A program made the translations under genes and the position numbers. Shown here piece after piece: positions 48,053-57,037 of a DNA stretch of 64,000 bases; the first letter of the stretch is position 1; each line of letters opens with the position of its first letter. The DNA is taken from the NCBI GenBank assembly GCA_027214125.1, contig JAPWHF010000009.1, forward strand, positions 62,001 to 126,000. The letters are read 5' to 3'. The stretch is from Zoogloeaceae bacterium G21618-S1. Lineage in GTDB: Bacteria > Pseudomonadota > Gammaproteobacteria > Burkholderiales > Rhodocyclaceae. The notes under the pieces were generated by a model. It was not told where the DNA came from and did not search any database. It saw nothing but the letters and a program-made list of their open reading frames with translations.

Positions 48053-48781
48053 TTAATTCAGCTCATTCAGATAAAAATGTTCGTCGGTCGAATACAGGCC
48101 TCGACGCCATTCGACCGGGCGGTCACCATAGGTAAAGGTCACGCGCTCGACCGACAGCAATGGGACCCCTTCCTTGACGCGCAGCATTTCCGCCGTACGC
48201 CGATCGGCGGCCACGGCCCGGATGCGCTCTTCGGCGCGAATCATGCGCAAGCCAAAGCGGGTTTCAAAAAGGCTGTAGAGCGAACCCTTCCAGCCCTGCA
48301 ACATTTCGAGGGTCAATCCCTGGAAAATTTCGCCCGGCAGATAGATTTCGTCGACAACCACAGGTTTTGCGCTAAATTCAAGCAAACGCCGAACAATGAT
48401 AATGGGTGAGCCGGGCTCGATCGCGAGCACTCGCGCGGCCTCCTGGCCCGCCTTGGCGCGCCAGCACTCAAGCGGCACACTGACGGGGTGAGACAGGTCT
48501 TCGCCCTCGGGCACCAGACGCAAGAAGCGGAACAAGGAGCGGGGATCATTGTGAGACGCGACGTAAGTGCCTTTACCCTGTTTGCGCACCAGCAGGTTCT
48601 CGGCCGCCATTTCATCAATGGCCTTGCGCACCGTCCCCTGGCTGACGCCGAAGCGCGCCGCCAGCTCCTGCTCACTGGGAATGGCCTGACCCGGACTCCA
48701 TTCGCCGGATTCAAGCGCCACCAGCATCAGACTCTTGATCTGACGATAGAGCGGACTAAAGGTGGGGGACGTCTGGGCCAT
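48053..48781 (-). CDS. GntR-family (HutC-type) transcriptional regulator of the TCA block
   Basis: 242-aa regulator. The N-terminal winged helix (PLYRQIKSLMLVALESGEW, then IPSEQELAARFGVSQGTVRKAIDEM) is followed by a UTRA ligand-binding domain (about residues 90-240, ending SVERVTFTYGDRPVEWRRGLY). It is encoded upstream of sdhCDAB-sdhE-gltA in the same direction and divergent from mdh, with a perfect palindrome in the shared promoter region. A role controlling TCA genes and itself is inferred from this position. The ligand is unknown. Confidence 0.88.
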   Translation of the reverse strand: MAQTSPTFSPLYRQIKSLMLVALESGEWSPGQAIPSEQELAARFGVSQGTVRKAIDEMAAENLLVRKQGKGTYVASHNDPRSLFRFLRLVPEGEDLSHPVSVPLECWRAKAGQEAARVLAIEPGSPIIIVRRLLEFSAKPVVVDEIYLPGEIFQGLTLEMLQGWKGSLYSLFETRFGLRMIRAEERIRAVAADRRTAEMLRVKEGVPLLSVERVTFTYGDRPVEWRRGLYSTDEHFYLNELN

Positions 48782-48823
48782 TGGCGTATTTCATCACAAA
48801 AGTTGACAGGCGTCTATATCAAC

Positions 48824-48849
48824 TCATATGTCTTATATAAGACATATGA
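48824..48849. promoter_or_regulatory. Perfect 26-bp palindrome, candidate GntR-family operator
   Basis: The half-site TCATATGTCTTAT is followed immediately by its exact reverse complement, giving a 26-base perfect dyad with the core GTCTTATATAAGAC. It lies 43 bases upstream of the gntR ATG and ends 6 bases before the -35 box of mdh. Dyads of this kind with GT...AC ends are usual GntR-type binding sites. That the adjacent regulator binds here is inference. Confidence 0.75.
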
Positions 48850-48855
48850 CATGAA

Positions 48856-48884
48856 TTGACTTTGTTGAAACGCGATACTACTAT
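48856..48884 (+). promoter_or_regulatory. Promoter of mdh
   Basis: TTGACT (48856-48861), a 17-base spacer and TACTAT (48879-48884) form a good sigma-70 promoter. The palindromic candidate operator ends 6 bases upstream of the -35 box. The leader to the mdh ATG is about 90 bases. Confidence 0.7.
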
Positions 48885-48983
48885 CTTGCGCGAATCGGCA
48901 AACACCGACGCCCGCCTCACTCACGAGGCACACGGTCAGCCGAATGTCCGCTTTCACACACTCACATCGAGAGGGAGTCGTCC

Positions 48984-49973
48984 ATGAGCAAAGCCCCCGT
49001 ACGTGTCGCCGTCACAGGCGCAGCCGGTCAAATCGGTTATAGCCTGTTGTTCCGCATTGCCAGCGGCGAAATGCTGGGCAAGGATCAACCGGTCATTCTC
49101 CAGCTTCTGGATCTGCCGCAGGCACAGAAAGCCGTCAAGGGCGTGATGATGGAGTTGGAAGACTGCGCCTTCCCGCTGCTCGCCGGCATGGTTGCCACCG
49201 ACGACCCCAATGTCGCCTTCAAAGACGCCCAGATCGCACTGCTGGTCGGCGCGCGTCCGCGCGGCCCCGGCATGGAACGCAAGGACCTGCTGACCGAAAA
49301 CGCCAAGATCTTTACCGTTCAAGGCGCCGCCATCGGCCAGTACGCTGACCCGAACATCAAGGTCCTCGTTGTCGGCAACCCCTGCAACACCAACGCCTAC
49401 ATCGCCATGAAGACCGCTGAGAAATTCGGCCGCGTCAACACCAAGAACTTCACCGGCATGCTGCGTCTGGACCACAACCGCGCCCTGTCGCAGCTCGCTG
49501 GCAAGACCGGTCGCAGCGTGTCCAGCCTGACCAAACTGGTCGTGTGGGGCAACCACTCGCCGACCATGTACGCTGACTACCGTTTCTGCCTGTCCAACGG
49601 CGATAACGTCAAGTCGCTGGTGAATGACGACGTCTGGAACAGCGACGTGTTCCTGCCCACCGTTGGCAAGCGTGGTGCGGCCATCATCGAAGCACGTGGC
49701 CTGTCCTCCGCCGCATCGGCCGCCAACGCCGCCATCGACCACATCCGCGACTGGGTGCTCGGTTCGAACGGCGAGTGGGTCACCATGGGCGTGCCGTCTG
49801 ACGGCTCCTATGGCATCCCCGAAGGCATCATCTACGGCGTGCCCTGCATCACCGAAAACGGTGAGTACAAGGTCGTCAAAGACCTGGAAATCGACGCATT
49901 CTCCCGCGAGCGCATGACCGTCACGCTCAACGAGCTGCTCGAAGAGCGCGAAGGCGTCAAAGATCTGCTCTGA
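48984..49973 (+). CDS. mdh: Malate dehydrogenase
   Basis: 329-aa NAD-dependent enzyme of the cytosolic-type (group 2) MDH family. The nucleotide-binding motif is [17 protein letters not shown]. Substrate-binding arginines are in [12 protein letters not shown] and MLRLDHNRA, and the catalytic pair is the Asp in [11 protein letters not shown] and the His in [19 protein letters not shown] ribosome-binding site precedes the ATG. It completes the TCA block from the opposite strand and is followed by a strong terminator. Confidence 0.98.
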   Translation: MSKAPVRVAVTGAAGQIGYSLLFRIASGEMLGKDQPVILQLLDLPQAQKAVKGVMMELEDCAFPLLAGMVATDDPNVAFKDAQIALLVGARPRGPGMERKDLLTENAKIFTVQGAAIGQYADPNIKVLVVGNPCNTNAYIAMKTAEKFGRVNTKNFTGMLRLDHNRALSQLAGKTGRSVSSLTKLVVWGNHSPTMYADYRFCLSNGDNVKSLVNDDVWNSDVFLPTVGKRGAAIIEARGLSSAASAANAAIDHIRDWVLGSNGEWVTMGVPSDGSYGIPEGIIYGVPCITENGEYKVVKDLEIDAFSRERMTVTLNELLEEREGVKDLL

Positions 49974-50000
49974 ACGATTGAGCATATCTGGCAGCAAAGC

Positions 50001-50032
50001 ATCGGGGGCGAGAAATCGCCCCCGATTTTTTT
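50001..50032 (+). terminator. Intrinsic terminator after mdh
   Basis: An 11-bp GC-rich stem ATCGGGGGCGA / TCGCCCCCGAT with a GAAA tetraloop is followed by six or more T. It starts 28 bases after the mdh stop. Confidence 0.95.
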
Positions 50033-50074
50033 GGTATTCTGCCCGGCAACACTCACCACACAGACGCGACCGCC

Positions 50075-51058
50075 ATGCATCCCGACCAGGTTCTTTTCCA
50101 GGGCGAGCGCACGCTCCCCGACATGCCCGCCATCGACCACTACGCCGGCAGCGAAAAGCTCATCACCAAGGCGCTGTCCATCCAGCAGGACATGGGCCCG
50201 GTATTCGACATCACCTGCGATTGCGAAGATGGCGCCAAGGCCGGCCAGGAAACCGAGCACGCACACATGGCCGCGACCATGGTCATGTCTGAGGCCAACC
50301 AGTTTGGCCGGGTCGGCGCGCGCATCCACGACATCACCCATCCGCACTGGCGCCGGGATGTCGACATCCTGGTCGAAGACGCCGGCCAGCGCCTAGCCTT
50401 CATCACCTTTCCCAAACCGCGCTCGGTCGACGATGTCCGCGAACAACTCGCCTATCTGCGCATGCAGGAAGCGGCCAACCACACCGGCATCGCGCTCCCG
50501 GTGCATGTCTTGATCGAAACGCACGGCGCACTGCGCGATGCCTGGCACATCGCCGCGCTCGACGGGGTCGAAAGCCTCGATTTCGGCCTGATGGACTTCG
50601 TCAGCGCCCATCACGGCGCCATCCCCGGCGAAGCGATGCGCAGCCCCGCACAGTTCGAGCACCCGCTGGTGGCGCGCGCCAAATGCGAAATCGCCGCCGC
50701 CGCACTCGCGCATGGCGTGGTGCCAAGCCACAACGTCACCACCGAGATCAAGGATGTCGAATTCATCCGAAAAGACGCCGAACGCGCCCGCCGAGAGTTT
50801 GGCTATCTGCGCATGTGGAGCATCCACCCCAACCAGATCACCCCGATCCTCGAAGCCATGCGCCCCGACTTTTCCGAGGTCGAAAGTGCGATTGTCATTC
50901 TCGAAGCCGCGCAAGACGCCAACTGGGGGCCGATCCAGCACGCCGGCAAACTGCACGACCGCGCGTCCTACCGCTACTACTGGACGCTGCTCAAGCGCGC
51001 CCGCGCCACTGGCCAGGAACTGCCCGCCGAGATCACGCAGCGCTTCTTTACCGCCTGA
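50075..51058 (+). CDS. CitE-like CoA-ester lyase (HpcH/HpaI family)
   Basis: 327-aa TIM-barrel protein of the citrate-lyase-beta/malyl-CoA lyase family. Metal and phosphate contacts are suggested by DCEDGAKAG, HVLIETHGALRDAW and ESLDFGLMDFVSAHHG. No citrate lyase alpha or gamma subunits are nearby, so it is not a citrate lyase component. A malyl-CoA, methylmalyl-CoA or citramalyl-CoA lyase/thioesterase activity is more likely. It follows mdh but is separated by the mdh terminator and lacks an obvious ribosome-binding site. Confidence 0.85.
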   Translation: MHPDQVLFQGERTLPDMPAIDHYAGSEKLITKALSIQQDMGPVFDITCDCEDGAKAGQETEHAHMAATMVMSEANQFGRVGARIHDITHPHWRRDVDILVEDAGQRLAFITFPKPRSVDDVREQLAYLRMQEAANHTGIALPVHVLIETHGALRDAWHIAALDGVESLDFGLMDFVSAHHGAIPGEAMRSPAQFEHPLVARAKCEIAAAALAHGVVPSHNVTTEIKDVEFIRKDAERARREFGYLRMWSIHPNQITPILEAMRPDFSEVESAIVILEAAQDANWGPIQHAGKLHDRASYRYYWTLLKRARATGQELPAEITQRFFTA

Positions 51059-51068
51059 CGCAGCCGCT

Positions 51069-52565
51069 TCAACCGAAGCGCACCCCCTGCGCCAGCGGCA
51101 GTTCGTCCGAGTAATTGACCGTCGCAGTCTGCCGCCGCATGTAGCCACGCCAGGCGTCCGAGCCGGACTCCCGCCCGCCGCCGGTGGCTTTCTCGCCGCC
51201 AAAAGCCCCTCCAATCTCCGCGCCGCTGGTGCCAACGTTCACATTGGCAATGCCACAGTCGCTTCCAGTGGCGGCCAAAAACCGCTCGGCTTCGCGCACA
51301 TCGGTGGTAAAGATCGCGGACGACAGCCCCTGCGGAACGGCGTTCTGGCGTGCGATGGCCTCGTCCAGCGTATCGTAGGTAAAGCAATACAACACCGGGG
51401 CAAAGGTCTCTTCAAAGCTGTTGTCCAGCGCGCCACCGCCCTCGATCAAGGCCGGCATCACGTAATAGGCGTCGGGGTAGCGATCCGCGAGCACGCGCCC
51501 GCCGCCCACCACCTTGCCGCCCTGCTCTCGCGCCACCTGCAGGGCATGCTCCATTTGCGCAAAGGCTCGGGCATCAATCAGCGGACCGACCAGCGTGCCC
51601 GCCTCCCGCGGGTCACCGACGGCCAGACCGGCATACGCCTGTTTCAAACACTCGAAAAGCACCGAGGCCACCTCACGCTGAACAAAAATGCGGCGCGTCG
51701 TGGTGCAGCGCTGGCCGGCGGTGCCGACCGCGCCGAAGACAATCGCCCGCACCGCCAGATCGAGATCGGCCGACGGCGTGACGATGATGGCATTGTTGCC
51801 ACCGAGCTCGAGAATGGATTTGCCAAATCGCTGCGCCACCCGCGCGCCGACCTGTCGCCCCATGGCGCAGCTGCCGGTCGCGCTGATCAGTGGCACACGC
51901 ACATCGTCGGCCAGCGCCACGCCGGCCTCTTTGCCTCCCAGCACGATTTGAGACACCCCTTCGGGCGCATCGTCAAAGCCGACCATGGCCTGCTCAAACA
52001 AATGCTGGCAGGCAATCGCACACAATGGGGTTTTCTCGGATGGCTTCCACACCACACTGTTGCCACATACCACGGCCAGCGCCGTATTCCAGGCCCACAC
52101 TGCCATCGGAAAATTAAAGGCCGAGATGACGCCCACCAGCCCCAGCGGATGCCAGGTCTCGCGCAAACTATGTTGCGGCCGCTCGGAAGCAATCGTGCGG
52201 CCATAGAGCTGGCGGGACAGGCCGACCGCAAAATCGCAGATGTCGATCATCTCCTGCACTTCGCCCTCGCCCTCGGCGATGATCTTGCCGGCCTCCAGCG
52301 TGATCAGCGCGCCGAGCGTCACCTTGTGCTGACGAAGCAAGGCGCCAAAGCGTCGAATCAACTCGCCCCGGCGCGGCGCCGGCACGGTGCGCCAATGCAC
52401 AAAGGCCTCGACACTGCGCGCCAACTTGGTCTCCCATACCTCGGGCGAATCCATCGCCACACGGGCAATCACCGCGCCATCGATCGGTGAGACCACCGCC
52501 CACTCGCCCACGACGAGTCGCTCCCGATCAAGCCCCAACGCGTCAAAAATACGTGCTGCGTTCAT
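51069..52565 (-). CDS. ALDH7-family aldehyde dehydrogenase (probable 2-aminoadipate semialdehyde dehydrogenase)
   Basis: 498-aa NAD-dependent aldehyde dehydrogenase. The catalytic Glu is in LELGGNNAIIV and the nucleophilic Cys is in GTAGQRCTTTRRIFV. The NVNVGTSGAEIGGAFGGEKATGGGRESGSD region (in pieces) is typical of ALDH7A1 (antiquitin)-like enzymes, which oxidise aminoadipate semialdehyde or piperideine-6-carboxylate in lysine breakdown. The start at 52565 has GAGGAG before it. It lies 19 bases after the lysine dehydrogenase-like gene on the same strand, supporting this role. Confidence 0.88.
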   Translation of the reverse strand: MNAARIFDALGLDRERLVVGEWAVVSPIDGAVIARVAMDSPEVWETKLARSVEAFVHWRTVPAPRRGELIRRFGALLRQHKVTLGALITLEAGKIIAEGEGEVQEMIDICDFAVGLSRQLYGRTIASERPQHSLRETWHPLGLVGVISAFNFPMAVWAWNTALAVVCGNSVVWKPSEKTPLCAIACQHLFEQAMVGFDDAPEGVSQIVLGGKEAGVALADDVRVPLISATGSCAMGRQVGARVAQRFGKSILELGGNNAIIVTPSADLDLAVRAIVFGAVGTAGQRCTTTRRIFVQREVASVLFECLKQAYAGLAVGDPREAGTLVGPLIDARAFAQMEHALQVAREQGGKVVGGGRVLADRYPDAYYVMPALIEGGGALDNSFEETFAPVLYCFTYDTLDEAIARQNAVPQGLSSAIFTTDVREAERFLAATGSDCGIANVNVGTSGAEIGGAFGGEKATGGGRESGSDAWRGYMRRQTATVNYSDELPLAQGVRFG

Positions 52566-52584
52566 CCGTCGTCTCCTCGGGTTA

Positions 52585-53706
52585 TCACCGAAAGCCTCCG
52601 CTGGTGGCGGTCTGTGGCTCTTCACCATCGGTCACGTAGTGGCGACCAAAGCGATTGGCGAGAAAATCGTCCAGGCAAATATCTTCCTGCCGGACAAAGC
52701 CCTGCTGCGGCAAGCCGCCGTCCATCAGCACATCCAGCGCCGCACAGATCGCACTTGCCGTGGTGACCTGAATCGCACTGCGCATCCGCCCGCCGAGCTC
52801 TCGACTGTAGATCTTGCGGGCAAAGGTCTCCTGCATTAACAAACCATCGCGCATGCCACTGACGCTGACAAACACCAGCACCACGTCCTGCATGGTGACC
52901 GGGATCGATGACTCCAGTATTTCCTTGAGCAAGGCGCGGCGTTCACCCAGGCGCAGGTCATGCAGCAACAGCTTCATCACGTCGCGATGGCCGGGATAAC
53001 GCACGGTGCGGTAGTTGAGGTTGTGCACCCGCCCCTTGAGCGTGTCACACAAGGTGCCGAGCCCGCCGGAGGTGTTGAAGGCTTCGTAGTCGTCCCCGTC
53101 GAGCGAAAAATGCTCCAGCTCTTCGAGCGCCGGCATCTCCTTGAGCACGCCGCCGACAATCGCCTCGCAGGGATTGAGGTATTCGTTGATGAGCCCGTCG
53201 GTGCTCCAGGTCAGGTTGTATTTGAGGCCATTGGACGGAAACTTGGGCAGCGCGCCGACCCGCATATGGACATCGTGCAGTGCGTCAAAGCGCTTGGCCA
53301 GATCGTATGCGGCGATGGAAATGAAGCCCGGCGCCAGGCCGCACTGCGGCACCAGTGCGGTCGTGGCGACATTGGCCAGCTCACGGATCGCGCGTGCGCT
53401 ACCGACATCTTCCGTGAGATCAAAGTAGTGCACTTTGGCAGCCACAGCCGCCCGGGCCAGCGCCTCGCCAAGATCGAAAGGGCAAGCATTGACCAGCGCA
53501 TCCTGGTCAGCGAGCACAGCGGCAAGCTGAGCGGCGTCACACACATCGATCTGGCACAGCGTGGCCATGGGCAAGGCATGCGCAAGGCGCGCCAGGGCTT
53601 TCGCATCGCGGTCAACCACCGTCACCGCGTAGTCGCCAGAGGCCGCCAACAGATCGGCAATCACCTCGCCGATCTTGCCCGCTCCCACGATGGTCACCTG
53701 TCGCAT
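52585..53706 (-). CDS. Saccharopine dehydrogenase-family protein, probable L-lysine 6-dehydrogenase
   Basis: 373-aa NAD(P)-binding protein with the Rossmann motif VTIVGAGKIGEVIADLL at the N-terminus, DLTEDVGSARAI, QCGLAPGFISIAAYDL and a C-terminal catalytic-type domain. The length and organisation match lysine 6-dehydrogenase better than full saccharopine reductases. With the ALDH7 gene downstream it would convert lysine to aminoadipate semialdehyde/piperideine-6-carboxylate and then to 2-aminoadipate. The substrate is inferred from context. Confidence 0.8.
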   Translation of the reverse strand: MRQVTIVGAGKIGEVIADLLAASGDYAVTVVDRDAKALARLAHALPMATLCQIDVCDAAQLAAVLADQDALVNACPFDLGEALARAAVAAKVHYFDLTEDVGSARAIRELANVATTALVPQCGLAPGFISIAAYDLAKRFDALHDVHMRVGALPKFPSNGLKYNLTWSTDGLINEYLNPCEAIVGGVLKEMPALEELEHFSLDGDDYEAFNTSGGLGTLCDTLKGRVHNLNYRTVRYPGHRDVMKLLLHDLRLGERRALLKEILESSIPVTMQDVVLVFVSVSGMRDGLLMQETFARKIYSRELGGRMRSAIQVTTASAICAALDVLMDGGLPQQGFVRQEDICLDDFLANRFGRHYVTDGEEPQTATSGGFR

Positions 53707-53953
53707 GCCGTGCTCCCGCGCGTGTCCTTCAGGTCGGACCGAGATTACGCCAAAACGTGCCCGCCGGGCTCAGGCAAAGCGTTGTGCCTCGGCATCGCCC
53801 GACTTGAGGACAAGGCAAACTGGCGCTCCCGCGCGGCACTGGCAAGGCTGCTCCACGAAAACGACTGAGCGAGCGCGTACATCAGAAGCGTGAGTATGGG
53901 GTGATGAGCGTGTATTGCCGCACGCCCGTCCTGGATGCCAATGGCCACCGATC

Positions 53954-54331
53954 TCAGCCAGGTGCGTCCCGCCGGACAACGGCAGCGAGTTGCTCGAGCA
54001 ACCGGGGGTAAAGCGCGCGAGACTGAGCCGTGTCAAAATCGGTTTTTTTGAGTTTCTTGACGCCAAATTCGTCCAGACGGACATGGACCGCCGGCACCAG
54101 GTCATGCTGGGCGAGCGTTTCACGCACACAGGCCAGCACGCAGCCATCGAGCGCAATCAAAGGTCGACCCGACCGTGCCAATCGCATCAGCGGAGCAACA
54201 TGACCGCCGATACCGGCAATGCACGACATATCCGCTCGCCCCTCCCGATCCAGCCGAAGCGCAAAGTGATTCGCCAGTTGCGCAGCACTGGAGCAGCCCG
54301 AGCAGGAATAGACGATGGGTCGCTCGCTCAT
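53954..54331 (-). CDS. DGC-domain putative zinc-binding protein
   Basis: 125-aa cytoplasmic protein with cysteine pairs CSGC (residues 10-13), MSCIAGIGGH (Cys37) and the Asp-Gly-Cys motif ALDGCVLACVRETL (62-68), the signature of the DGC domain family. The cysteines suggest metal or redox binding, and no function is established for the family. The ATG overlaps the narL stop by 4 bases, so it appears to be the last gene of a narX-narL-DGC unit. Confidence 0.82.
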   Translation of the reverse strand: MSERPIVYSCSGCSSAAQLANHFALRLDREGRADMSCIAGIGGHVAPLMRLARSGRPLIALDGCVLACVRETLAQHDLVPAVHVRLDEFGVKKLKKTDFDTAQSRALYPRLLEQLAAVVRRDAPG

Positions 54332-54996
54332 TGCGCGGCAAACCCCCGCTCAACCGCAAACACCGCGGCCTGCACCCGGCTACTCAGATGAAGCTTCTTG
54401 AGAACGCTCTGCACATGAATCTTGACCGTGCTTTCGGCCACCTCGAGATTACGCGCAATCTGCTTGTTGCTCTGCCCCTTGGCAATGCAGGCGAGAATCT
54501 CGCGCTCGCGCGGGGTGAGCTTGTCGAGTTCGGCGTCCGCCACCGCCGGGTTGCCTTCACGGGGCCCACCATGGCTACGATTGGCCAGCAGCTTGCCCAT
54601 CATGAGGGGCGACACCACCGGCTCGCCACGCGAGGCCATACGGATAGCGTCGATCAGGGTTTCGGCTTCGATATTTTTGAGCAGATAACCCGTAGCCCCG
54701 GCCCGCAAGGTGGTGAGGAGATCCTCCGAATCTTCCGACACCGTCAGCATCAGCACATGCGTCTGCGGCACATCCTCGAGGATCAGTTTGAGCACATCCA
54801 AGCCTCCGACGCCGGGCATGTGCAGATCCAGCAGCACCACATCGGGCTGAAGCTGCTTGACCCGCTTGGCGCCTTCGAGCCCGTCGGCCGCCTCGCCAAC
54901 CACCTCAAACTCGTCACTGCGCTTGAGCAAGGATTTGATGCCACTGCGAAACAAGCCGTGGTCATCAACCAGCAATACACGAATCCGTTCAGTCAT
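54328..54996 (-). CDS. narL: Nitrate/nitrite response regulator NarL
   Basis: 222-aa response regulator. The receiver domain has the acidic pair in VLLVDDHGLFRSG, the phospho-acceptor Asp in VVLLDLHMPGVGG and Lys in GYLLKNIEAE. The C-terminal LuxR-type helix-turn-helix is LTPREREILACIAKGQSNKQIARNL, then VAESTVKIHVQSVLKKLHL. It pairs with NarX, whose stop overlaps the narL start by 4 bases, next to the narGHJI operon it presumably controls. Confidence 0.95.
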   Translation of the reverse strand: MTERIRVLLVDDHGLFRSGIKSLLKRSDEFEVVGEAADGLEGAKRVKQLQPDVVLLDLHMPGVGGLDVLKLILEDVPQTHVLMLTVSEDSEDLLTTLRAGATGYLLKNIEAETLIDAIRMASRGEPVVSPLMMGKLLANRSHGGPREGNPAVADAELDKLTPREREILACIAKGQSNKQIARNLEVAESTVKIHVQSVLKKLHLSSRVQAAVFAVERGFAAQ

Positions 54997-57017
54997 GTCT
55001 GTATCGTCTCCTGCTCGGTCACTGTCAGCATCAGACTCACCAAAGTACCGCTGCCCTTTTTCGACTGAATATCGAGCACACCACCAATACGCGCCGCACG
55101 CTCGCCCATGATGTGCAAGCCAACATGCTCGCCCTGCCCGGGCGCACCGGCCGCCACCTTGTCGAAGCCAATACCGTCGTCGCGAATCTCAAGTCGGACG
55201 CCTTCCGCATCGCGCCACAAATCAACGGTGACATGCCTGGCCTGCGCGTGTTTTCGCACATTCGACAAGGCCTCCTGGGCAATGTACAGCACCTGGATAT
55301 CCACTTCTGCCACGGTGGGCGGGCTCGCACCATGCACCTGCAATTCGCCGGCCACGCCGCTTTGTTCGGAAAAGCGCTCGATCGCATGGCGCAGCGCGGC
55401 GGCCAGATCCTGCTGGGGCACGCGCGCACGAAAATGCTGCAGCAGCTCGCGCACATCCGCGTAGCTCTCCTGAATGCCCTTACGGATCATCTCGAGCACT
55501 TCGCCGGTGTCTTCCTTGCGGTCATTGGCCAACGCATCGTCGAGCATCTGCACCTGCAGATTCAGAAAAGCCAGGCCCTGGGCGATTGAATCGTGCAGTT
55601 CGCGAGCGATCAGATTGCGCTCTTCAGAGACCGCCATCTCCTTCTCGCGCGACTGCAGCCGAACGTTGTCGATCGCCATGCCCAGATGCTGACCGAGGCT
55701 TTGCAGCACCTCGCGATCACCCTCCGAAACTTCAAGCTTGCGCCGGAAATACAGATTGAAAATGCCCAACGCCCGATTGTTGTGATTGACGGGCACAGCG
55801 CTCACGGTCTCGAAGCCCGCGCGCCGGCAGGTGTCCCGGGTGCGTGCGCCGTCCGGGTCGGCGGTGCTGCTCACGATCGGAATGTCGCCCAGCACCGCCT
55901 GTCCGCACAGGCAGTTGCCACAATCGAGAATGGCTTCTTCATCGATGAACTCGGTGGCCAGACCCTGGTGTGTGGTGATGTAGAGGTTGTCGGCTTCGGC
56001 GTCGAAGAGCCGCACCGAGGCGGCGTCGGCCTCGAAAGTGTGACGAACCTCTTCAAGAAAACTGCGCGACAACTCCTCAATGCTCATCGGCCGGCGCAGT
56101 AGCCGCGCAATGTTGTAGAGAATGAACAGCTCGCGATTTTTCTCGGCCAGCGACCGGGTCTTGTCGGCGACCCGTTCTTCGAGCGTGCCATAGAGGCCTT
56201 CGAGGTGGCCGGCCATACGGTTGAATCCGCGCGACAATTCGCCGAATTCGTCGTGGGTCAGTACCGGAACGCGGGCGCTGAATTCTTCGCGCTCCATCTG
56301 CTGCAGACCGCTTTGCAGGGTATCGAGCGGCCGAATCACGGCGACAAAGAAGAAGCGCATCAGCACCACCGTGCCGATCACCGCCAACGCCACCAGCAGC
56401 ACCTGATAGCTGCGCAATACATTGGTGTGCGCGGTAAAGCTGCGCTCCATTTTCTTCACCACGATGTCGATGCTGGTGACGTAGGCGTGAGTTGCGCCTT
56501 CCAGCGCCACCGAGGCCTGCGTCGCGGCCTCCATCGTTTGCGCGCCGACCACTCGCTCCACCAGGGGGCGCATTTCCGAGTGCCAGACCCGGGCGATCGT
56601 TGCCACATCGTCGGGAATTCCGTCATCGCGAGGGATGAACAGCGGCCGCGCCGGATCGCCCAGTGCCAGGCCAGACTGCACCCGTTCGATGTCGGCGATG
56701 TCTTTGCGCAAGACCACCAGGCGCGCATTCCGGCTCGAACCGTCAAGCGGCAGGGCCGCGGTGTGATGCGCGACTTTCCAGGAGCGCATGCGCAGACTGC
56801 CAGCGTCGTTGATCGCCGCGGCCACGCCTTCGAGCTTCCATGAGGAATACAGGGTGAGCCCGATGGCCACCAGCGCGAGCAGAAAGAAGGCCAACAGCAC
56901 ACCGATGATCCGGGTGGCGAGCTTCTGACCAAGCAGCGTGTTCAACAGATCAAATTCCGTCCGAACGAGAGGTTCGATATTGGCTGGCAACATGCTCTCC
57001 TCGACCTGCGAAGTCAT
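54993..57017 (-). CDS. narX: Nitrate/nitrite sensor histidine kinase NarX
   Basis: 674-aa membrane kinase. There are two membrane helices (about residues 37-58 and 208-230) flanking a periplasmic sensor that begins with the P-box-like INDAGSLRMRSWKVA. A HAMP domain follows, then a GAF-like module with the cysteine cluster CGNCLCG. The HisKA_3 phospho-acceptor His is in ARELHDSIAQGLAFL, and the ATPase domain has IRDDGIGFD. It follows narI by 68 bases, with a strong hairpin in the gap. Confidence 0.95.
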   Translation of the reverse strand: MTSQVEESMLPANIEPLVRTEFDLLNTLLGQKLATRIIGVLLAFFLLALVAIGLTLYSSWKLEGVAAAINDAGSLRMRSWKVAHHTAALPLDGSSRNARLVVLRKDIADIERVQSGLALGDPARPLFIPRDDGIPDDVATIARVWHSEMRPLVERVVGAQTMEAATQASVALEGATHAYVTSIDIVVKKMERSFTAHTNVLRSYQVLLVALAVIGTVVLMRFFFVAVIRPLDTLQSGLQQMEREEFSARVPVLTHDEFGELSRGFNRMAGHLEGLYGTLEERVADKTRSLAEKNRELFILYNIARLLRRPMSIEELSRSFLEEVRHTFEADAASVRLFDAEADNLYITTHQGLATEFIDEEAILDCGNCLCGQAVLGDIPIVSSTADPDGARTRDTCRRAGFETVSAVPVNHNNRALGIFNLYFRRKLEVSEGDREVLQSLGQHLGMAIDNVRLQSREKEMAVSEERNLIARELHDSIAQGLAFLNLQVQMLDDALANDRKEDTGEVLEMIRKGIQESYADVRELLQHFRARVPQQDLAAALRHAIERFSEQSGVAGELQVHGASPPTVAEVDIQVLYIAQEALSNVRKHAQARHVTVDLWRDAEGVRLEIRDDGIGFDKVAAGAPGQGEHVGLHIMGERAARIGGVLDIQSKKGSGTLVSLMLTVTEQETIQT

Positions 57018-57037
57018 TGAGCCGGGTCAACGGAAAC

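Noticed and set aside
53745-53948. Small frame (67 codons) between the lysine dehydrogenase and DGC genes on the minus strand
   Set aside because: It has no ribosome-binding site, no recognisable domain and unremarkable composition. The 247-base gap is more likely regulatory or empty.
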